Shown here piece by piece: positions 11,601 to 20,600 of a stretch of 64,000 nt of DNA. The stretch comes from Paracoccaceae bacterium (GTDB taxonomy: Bacteria; Pseudomonadota; Alphaproteobacteria; Rhodobacterales; Rhodobacteraceae). Position numbers and translations under genes: made by a program. The notes beneath the pieces are model-generated. The model made no database searches. It worked only from the letters and a program-made list of their open reading frames with translations, and had not been told where the DNA came from. Numbering within the stretch: the stretch's first letter is position 1; each line of letters opens with the position of its first letter. The stretch covers positions 19,187 to 83,186 of the forward strand of contig JAFMHK010000004.1 of the NCBI GenBank assembly GCA_017854585.1, in the 5' to 3' direction.

Positions 11601-14600
11601 CGAACGCGGCGCCAACGCCGCCATAGCTGAGGCCGATGCCGACCGCACCCGCGATGGACACCACGGTGGAGCTTTCCTGTGCCGCAACCGTCAGGTCGCG
11701 CACGGCCCATGTCTTGGCCGATATCGGCGCAACCGAGGTGGTCACATCACCGTCAATCGTGGTCACCGCGACCGACCCACCAAGGGCGAACCCGCCAGAG
11801 CCTGCACCGCCGATGGCGATCGTCACATTGACCTGATTGGCGCGCGCAATGATCGACGCATCGCCCGACATGGTGACAGTGCCGTTGACCTGCGTGGTCA
11901 CCGGTGTGTCGACCAGCGTGATGGCAATGCCAGCACCGCCTGCACCACCCGAAGATGGGTCGAACGACACGCCCACACCGCCAGCAATGGTGGTGTGATC
12001 CGATACGTTGACCGCTTCGGCGCGCATCGAACCCGACCCTGCAAGCGTCGAGGCCTCGTCGATGATGACCTTGGTCCCAATATCGTTGCGGTTGACCGCT
12101 GCACTGCCCGCAAAGGCAAAGCTCTTGGCAACCGCGACACCGACCGCGACGGAAACCATCGTCAGATCGGTGACGGCAATCGCCGACAACAATCCCGAAC
12201 CGCTGGTCAGCGACGACCCGGTCAGCAGAACCTCGGTTCCACGGGACTGGTTCGCATCATTCGTTGCCTGACCCGCGATGTTCACGGCCACAGCAACACC
12301 AACGGCGACCTTCCCGGTCGACACCGCAAGCCCGCCTGCGGTGGCCACGATTGTGCTTTCGTCAAATGCCGTCAGGCCGATTGCGCCCGTGCCACCAACG
12401 GCGACGGTGCTGCCAGTGGACTCCACCACCGTGCTCGCGTCATAGACGTTGATCGCAACCATGCCCACGCCAGCGCCTTTCGCACCGCCCCCCGTCGAGA
12501 CGGCCGCGCCAAAGCTCAGGTTGATCAGGTGGATGGAGTTGACGGCCTGCACCGACAGCGATGCCGCCTGAACGGCTGCCCCCATGACAACATGGTCAAG
12601 ATGTGTCTCGACCAAGCTGGCAATCACGGCCACGCCGACGGAAACGCCGACGCCTGCCGCGCTACCATATGCGCCAGCACCCGAGATATGCAGCCAAAGC
12701 GCATCGTTGCGCCCCGAGATATCAACAGCGGTTGCAGCGCCCAATGTGATCTGCCGCGCGGCCTTGCCGTAAAGGCCGGCCTCAATCTCGGTGCGGGCAA
12801 CGGTCACGGTGACCGACCCGGACACACCCACGCCCTTGGAACCCTTCGACACGGCGACACCGACCGCCAGGCTGAAATAGCCCGAGTTGTCGCGTGCACG
12901 CATCGTCAAGGTTCCGGCACTCAGCAGCAGTGCGGTGGCATCCGTGGTCGAGATCCGCGACCCGATTTCCTTCTGGCTGTCGATGACGACGAATGCGCCC
13001 GCGATGCCGACACCGGTTTGGGTGGTGGTCATGGCGCCAGACCCTGCAACCAGAATCCGGTTGGCAGTATCTTCCGCCCGCATGAACAACGAACCTGCCG
13101 TCAGGCTGGCCAGCCCTTCGATGTCCGTATTGACGAAGATGTCTTCCTCGAACCCGATCGCCGAGCCGGAAATCGCAAAACCCGACTTGGAGGCCGACGC
13201 GCCTTTGCTGACGCCCGACGGTGTCTTGCCGCCGACGCCGCCGGAACTGGCCGCGCCTGAGCTGGACGGGCTTGACCCGCCGCCGCCCGTCGCCGAAGGC
13301 GGTGCCGGCTTTGCGACCGAAGCCGCGATTGCCCCGGTGATGATGGCGCCCTTGACCTCGGCATCCATCGTCATCTCACCGTCAACCGCGATGCTGCCGC
13401 CGCCCGCGCCGCCCGAGATCAGGACATCGGCACGACGGTCGCTCAGGACCGTGACGCCGGAAATACCGATCGCAGCCTTGTTGGAGACAGACACCGCGCC
13501 TGCGAACTGCACGATCGTCGTCAGTTCGGTCGCATCAAGATCGAGGTTCCCGGTCAGCGTGATGTTCGCGCCGGACCCGATCTTCGTGATTGCCGAGCTG
13601 TCGATCGTCGTATGGTTCCACGAACCGTTCAACGACAGTTCGGATCCCTTGCCACCCGCAGCCGCAAGGCCGAAGTTCAGATGGGTCGCATTGCTGCTGG
13701 CCGTCAGGTCGTTCGCGATGATGGTGGCATCACCGATGTGGGTCGTGGCATAGGTCCGCTCAAGAAGCACGGATACCGCTGCGCCATACGCGTTTTCGGT
13801 TTCGCCATCGCCCGCAGGGTTCTGGACGGCCTTCGATCCCTTAATGCTATCGCCATACTTCTTATAGAAGTCTTTCATGCCGACCTTGAAGCCCTTGTTC
13901 CGCTCCGGGTTGGCGCTGTCGCCAGAGGTTGGGCCGAAGGGCGCAAAGTTACCGTTCAGGGCGATCATGTCGTTCTGCGCCGAGGCGCTGATATTGACGT
14001 CATGGCCCGTGCCGATCGTGCCATTATCTTCACCGTCGGCGGTGACGACAATTTTCGCACCGTCCTTCACGGTCGCCTTGGCTTCGAAATCAAGGTCCAG
14101 AACCGAAAGCGACAGCGCGATACCGTTTACTTTTCCGCGTCCAAAGCTTTGGCCCCAGACGTCGAACAGGTTCGCGGCCAGTCCGAAGTTGTCATCCACA
14201 TACGTAGCGGCCGTGCCGATCACGTTCATCGCGGTGCTGCCCGCAGTAATCTCGGCCCATTCGGTCGTGTCCGTGAAGTTCTCTGACGCCAGATCAACCG
14301 ACAGACGTCCAAGTTCAGCCTTATAGCGCTTGCCGCCCACTTCAACGAGGTCACCGGCCCCGATATCGACAACCCCATCGGCGACAACGGCGCCACCGGA
14401 TTCAACGGTGGCCCGTCCAACCGTGAACGTGGTGCTTCCGGCGGTGGTGGAAGACGTCACATCCGTCCACTCTGCCGTATTGCTGAAGTTTTCGCCAAAG
14501 AGCGTGACATCACTCCGGGTATTCACGGCCGCATAGCGCCCGCCGTCAATTGCAACCGTGTCACCCGCCGTAACGTCGGCAACGCCTGTATCGATTGCGG

Positions 14601-17600
14601 TGCCTCCCTTCTTAACGTCGGGGTTAACCTTGTGCGCAGGCGCATCGGTTGAATTGCGGACAAGGCCGACAAGGTTCGCACCCCAAAGGCCCAGCGGATC
14701 AATCTTGTTCTCGGCTGTCGCCGTGATCGTAACCGCGCCGCGCGCCCGCAGCGTGGTGTTTTCTTCCACGGTCGCATCGGCCGTGACGTTCATCACACCG
14801 ACGTTGATTGCCATGCTGGCGCCCGTGTCAGTCTGACCGGTGTCGCTGCCCTCGTTCGAGGCCAGCGCGGTTGTGGTCATCTTCGGCCGCGCCGCGGCTG
14901 ACCCGATAAGGTTCGTCGTGCCGCCGACCTTGATCAGGCTGGCCGTCGCGCCCTCTGCACCCAGCGACGCATCCACATCGTCATTATCGACCAGAACGCT
15001 GATCGCACCCGCGATTTGGGTTTCCGGCCGCACCGGCGCGGCCTCCAGCTTGTCGTTCAACCATGTGGCGATCTTGCTTGGGTTGGCCTTCGCAGCCAGC
15101 TTGCTGATCGCGATCGAACCAGCAGCGCCGAACGGCAGCAGACCCGAAACCGCATCATCGATATAGTTGCCGCCCGACACGGTGCCGGTGGCAGCCGATG
15201 CCGCCACGCCTTGTGTCTGATACGGCAGAATGAAGCCGATTTTCTTCTCAAGCGACAGCTTGTTGCTGGTCGCCTGCACAACCAGATTGCCGCCAACCGT
15301 CAGGTCCAAACCACTGACGCGTGCGCTTGTGTTGTTGACCCCCACTTCGACGGCGATCGCCAAAGTGAAGACACCATCTTCGCCCGTGGCCGCGCCTGCT
15401 TCTGTCTGGATACGTTCGATCGTATCGGCCGAAACCTTCATGTTCCCGCCAACCGTGCTGCCGGTCTTCGCGGCAACCGTCACGTGATTTTCGATCAGGT
15501 TGACCGTGACACCGATGCCAATGCCGAAGCCGGCCAAGCCACCGCTGTCGCCCTTGACCGAGTTGTTCATATCCGCGACCGACCGCAGATCCATATCGCC
15601 AGTAATGGTCAGAAAGCTATCGATCTGAACGGTGTGATAGGCCTCGGACAGACCAAAGGCGAGACCCGCCAGAATGGCAATCGGCTTGGCGTAGTTCACG
15701 CCCTCGGTGATCACGCGGATGTCGAAATCGCCGTGGTCGCCGGTGCCGGTCGTGGTGAAGGACGAATGCTCGGTCGCCGTCAGGTTGATCGTGGACACAA
15801 TCCGCGAATTCGCCGAGATCAGCGAGAAGCCTTCAAGCAAATCAAGCAGAGTCCTGCCGATTCCGGTAAGCGTATCAAGGAAGGACGGTTCAGCCGCATT
15901 ATCACCGGTCGACACGGCTTCGGCGGGCAATTTGCCCGCGCGCAGGTCGATCCGGATATTGCGGCCTTCAACGTCAGCAATACCTGCCCCGCTATCCGCA
16001 GCACCAAATGTATAATTTATATCAAGGGCTTGGATCTGGTAGAACCCAGACGTCCAGCGCCGGTCTTCGGTCCGTCCAACAAAGAACACATCGCCGTTCG
16101 ACGCAATTCTCGTGCCGCGATCCATGCTGAAATTCGCGGTCTCGAAGATCAGCCGGTTCGTGCTGCTGGACCCGCCAGATTGGACCACGTCGCTCTGAAC
16201 GTGGATCGTTTCCGCCTTGATCGTGAACACGCCCGCGCCGTATGTCGTTGCGCCGGCCGACAGGACCAGTTCAACGGTTTGGCTATCGTCGGCACGCGTC
16301 ACGCGCAATTCGTCCATACGCTCCGGCAGGGCGCCGAAGGTGATCGGGTCGGTAATGCCGGACGTATAGACTGACAAATCGCCAATCGTGCCGCTGGCCC
16401 CGATGAACACGCGGTCATCCGCGTTATGCGCTGTCGTCGCACCAGCCGCAGCGTTGATCGTCGGCATCACGATTGCGGCGGTCGCCTGTTCCACGATGAT
16501 CGTGTCGGCACCGCGCGATTTGGTGATCGTATCCGCACCACCGCCGGTGCGATAGATGAACTGACCTGTCAGGAGTTCGGCATTCACGCTCTGCGCCGTG
16601 CTGTTGCCACGGGCCTCGATGACTTCAACGCCCGAGAATGTCGCCGCAAGTGTGCCACCCACCGTAGCGGTCGTTGCGGTGAACACGAAATCACCACCAA
16701 CGCCATCACGGTTCAGGATCAGGTGATCCTTGCCCGCGCCGCCGGTAATCGTGTCGTCGCCGTCGCCGGCAATAAACAGATCGCTCCCCGCAGAGCCAAC
16801 GATAATGTCGGCACCCGCGCCGCCATCGATCATCACCGAGATGCCACTGCCCATCGAGGACGTGACTGTCGCGCCAACGAACGGCACATCCGAAAGGCCA
16901 AGCGCCTCCAGCATGGAGGTATCGATATAGACATTCTGGACGGTCCCGGAATTGCCCTTGGAAGTCGCGTCCGTGACCTCGACACCTTCAAACCGCAGGT
17001 CGCCCGCACCCGTCCGTGTGGAGGTGATCACCAACTCACCATTGGTGATGGTCGCCGTCAGACCCGTTTCCGGTTTGTTGAATGCCGCAACCACATCCGC
17101 CATCGTGACGACATCAGACGTCAGGTCGACATAGCTTGGTTCTCCTCCATCAGGATGGAAAACCTTCAGGTCAAACGCCTTCTCACCGGTGTCAAAAGAC
17201 ACAGCCGCAAGCGGATCGCCATTTGCGTCCCGATTGACCACCGACATCGCGTCGTTGTCCAGCGCGCGGATCGGAAGACCCGCACCGTTGTTCAGCGTCG
17301 AAACCAGTGTCCCCAACGTCAGCGCGCCGGATAGAAGCCCCGAGGCGTTAAGTTCGTCTGCCCCGCCGGTGCCGATCAGAACAAAGTCTTCAAAGCCCGC
17401 GTGGTTTACTTTTTGGGCATCGCCTGTCGTCGCAAACGACAACGTCGTATCGGTCAGGAACTGCGTGGATTGGCCCGATGCGGTGATCCGGTCATAACCG
17501 GCGCCACCTGTCAGGGTGACTTGCGGGCTCAACGCGCCCGCAGCCGTGACGGTGACAAAATCGTCGCCTTCGCCCAGATCAACGCTGTGGTTTGCACCAA

Positions 17601-20600
17601 TGATGACCCGGTCAACACGACCCGAACCAGTAAGCGTCGCCGTTCCGCCCCAGCCGGAAATATTGGCCCAACCCGGCATATCAAGGTCGAAATTGAACTC
17701 GACCGCTTCGATGCTGGTGATCGACTCCCGCAATCCGGCACGCGTCCCGACAACCGGGGTGACTGCGGTCTGCGCGACGCCGCCCACATAGGCGGTCATC
17801 GACAGGCCAAGATCACGCCCGCCATATGCACGGACAAAATCCATCGTGATGCCGGTGATATTCGGCACGGTGGCGGTATCGCGGGTAATGGTCAGCTCAT
17901 AAACCAGCGGATCGAACTGGCGCAGGGCCTGAATGGCGGTCTCCACCTGTGCATCGGTTGCATCAAACGAAATCGCGGCCGTCATCAACTTGACGCCGTC
18001 AAAACCTTCGATTTCCAACCGGAAACTGTCATTCGTGCCGGGAACCAGCGGACCCGACGACAGCAGATAGCCGGTGTCGGTCGCATTGTCATGATAGAGG
18101 CCGCCGTTGATCAGGTCATAGGACCGGAATCCATCTTCGCGCAGCAGGTCGTTGCCGCCGCCGCCGACGAAGGTATCGAACCCTTCCCCACCGCTCAGGG
18201 TGTCGGCAAGCAGGCCACCGGTCAGAATATCATCGCCGCCCCGGCCCACGAACACAACGCTGGCACGCGTCAGCGCGGCTGCCGTCATGATGTTGGCATT
18301 CTCATCGCCGCCAATGCGGATCTGGTTGAACACACCCACCAGCGTGTCAGTAAACACACCGTCGTTGGCGACCTGGATCTTGTCTGTCTCGAAGTCCGAC
18401 ACGGTCCAGTCTCCGGACGCATTGTCGGTCATGTAATACGCAGCCGAAGTGCTCGTGTTCGTCAGGCTGTCGCTGCCTGCGGACGCAAGGAACCCGTTTT
18501 CCGTGCCCAGACCGCTGGTCAGCGTGTCGATGCCACCGCCACCCTGAAGAACCGTGCTGCCCGCGAACGCGGCAGCGTTGATCACGACCGCAGTCGTCAA
18601 TGACTCCTGCGCAAGGATAACCGCCTTGCTGATGCCAGACAGGGTTGCCACGCCATTCCCGCTGCTCGCGCCTGTCTGCGCAAGCGACCCGGCCAGCAAT
18701 GTGACCGTCCCTTGGGCATAGCGATACCCGACGGTGTCAACGCCTGCGCCACCCTGTGCGACGGCACCATCAAGGTTCACGAACCCCAGAAGGTCGTTGC
18801 CGTCATGCGCTTGGATCAACGTGGTCGATGCGTTGCCGATCAGTGAATCGTTCTTGTTGGTCCCGATCAGCGTGTTGACCGCACCCTTGAATTCCGAGAA
18901 GCCAGCGGCCTCCTCAATCGTCAGGTCAACGATCACGTCACCGCCATAGGTGCCGATGGTACCGCCATTGCCCAGATAGCTCAGCGTCAGGGGCCGCGTG
19001 CCCGCGTTCTGCGCGCGCGCAATGCTGCTATAGGCCAGCGATGCGCCACCCGCGACGACAACGCCCTCGTAAACATTGGTGACATTCCACACAATGCTGC
19101 CCGCACTCAGGTTCAGGACCAGACGATCTTCATCGCCCGAGGCCCCTTGACCCTCGATGTTTTCGATATCGGTGAAGTTGACGGTCCCGCCCTGCGCAGT
19201 CCCGTTGGCCAGAACAGTCGTGTAAATACCGTCCGCGCCATTTCCGTCCATCACCCGGACTTCAAAGCGGCTGCCCAGCGGATTCGTGATGTCGTATGGC
19301 CCGTTGATCGGCAAGTCCGTGATCGGATCGCGCTCAATCAGGTTGCCATCCGCATCAAAATCCGGCTCGGGGGTGATTGGGTCGTTATCATCGACATACG
19401 TGACCCGGTTGGACCGCGCGTCGGTATCGCCCCGCAAGGTGTCAACGCCCGTACCGGCATCAATCGTCACAGCCGAGGTGAACCGCGTCAGGGTAATCGT
19501 ATCGGCCCCGCCGCCGGTCTGAATCAATACCGTGTCCGCAGCCGCGATGATGGTGTCAGCACCACCCCCGGTGATGACACCGATAAAGCCGGTAATCTCT
19601 TCGAAACCGCTGGCCGTTCTCAACCCGAAATCAACCGACACGTCATAGCTGACGGTCTCGTAATTCAGAACGGAATTGCCGCCGCGGACTTCCAGATATT
19701 CGATGTCATCGGCACGGAACAAACCACTCGTAACGCCAGTGCCGCCCGAGATCTCAAGCTTGGCATCTTCTTCCGTGCCTTTGACGGCAACCACCAATCC
19801 GGAACCATAGTTCAGAACCAGCCGGTCATCGCTGTCGCCACCCCGGATCTCGTCGATCCCGAACAGCTGTGCGGTCTGGGCCAGGTCGATCCAAAGGTCC
19901 GCGACTTCCGGCGTTGCCGGGGTTTCACTTTTCTCAAAGAAATCAAGCGTTACCGAGGCTTCCGGGCTTGTTCCGTCCGCGCGTGCGGTCACGTTCCATT
20001 CAAGCAGGTCATCGGTGCCGTAAAAGATGTCATAACCGCCAAGCAGGTTGAAATCGACGCCGCGCGCGGCGCGTCCGGTATCGGCGCCGCCTGTCCCGGT
20101 AAAGCTGGTAATACCATTGGTATCGAACATCTGCGGCGCAAGGCGCGCGAGGTCCAATGCCTGATACAGCCGCAACTCACCGCTTTCCGCGTTGATATCG
20201 GCACCGGCCTCAATCCCACTACGGGTCTGTCCCGCCAGGCTCAGGTTTGTATTGCCCGACGCCTGAAATCCATCCGCGCCAGTAACATAGAACGACGATT
20301 CCCCGCTCTGCAGGCCGATGCTATCACCGTTCCATCCCAGACCCCAGGACCTGGACCCGCCGATCCGGTCGGACACGATATCGCGGGCGCTTTCCGCCGC
20401 GATGGAGTCCACTCCCGAGAAACGCAGGAATTCGTCGCGTGTGCCACCATCATACGTCACGCGGTTATCCAGCGTGCGATCGCCCTGATCGGGGTCGGTA
20501 ATGCTGCCGGTCGGCTGCAACAGCGCCAATTCCCCGGTCAAACCGCTCCCCGCCCCGACGGAATCCAGCGACCAGACGAGCCCCTCGCCCTTTTCCGGAC

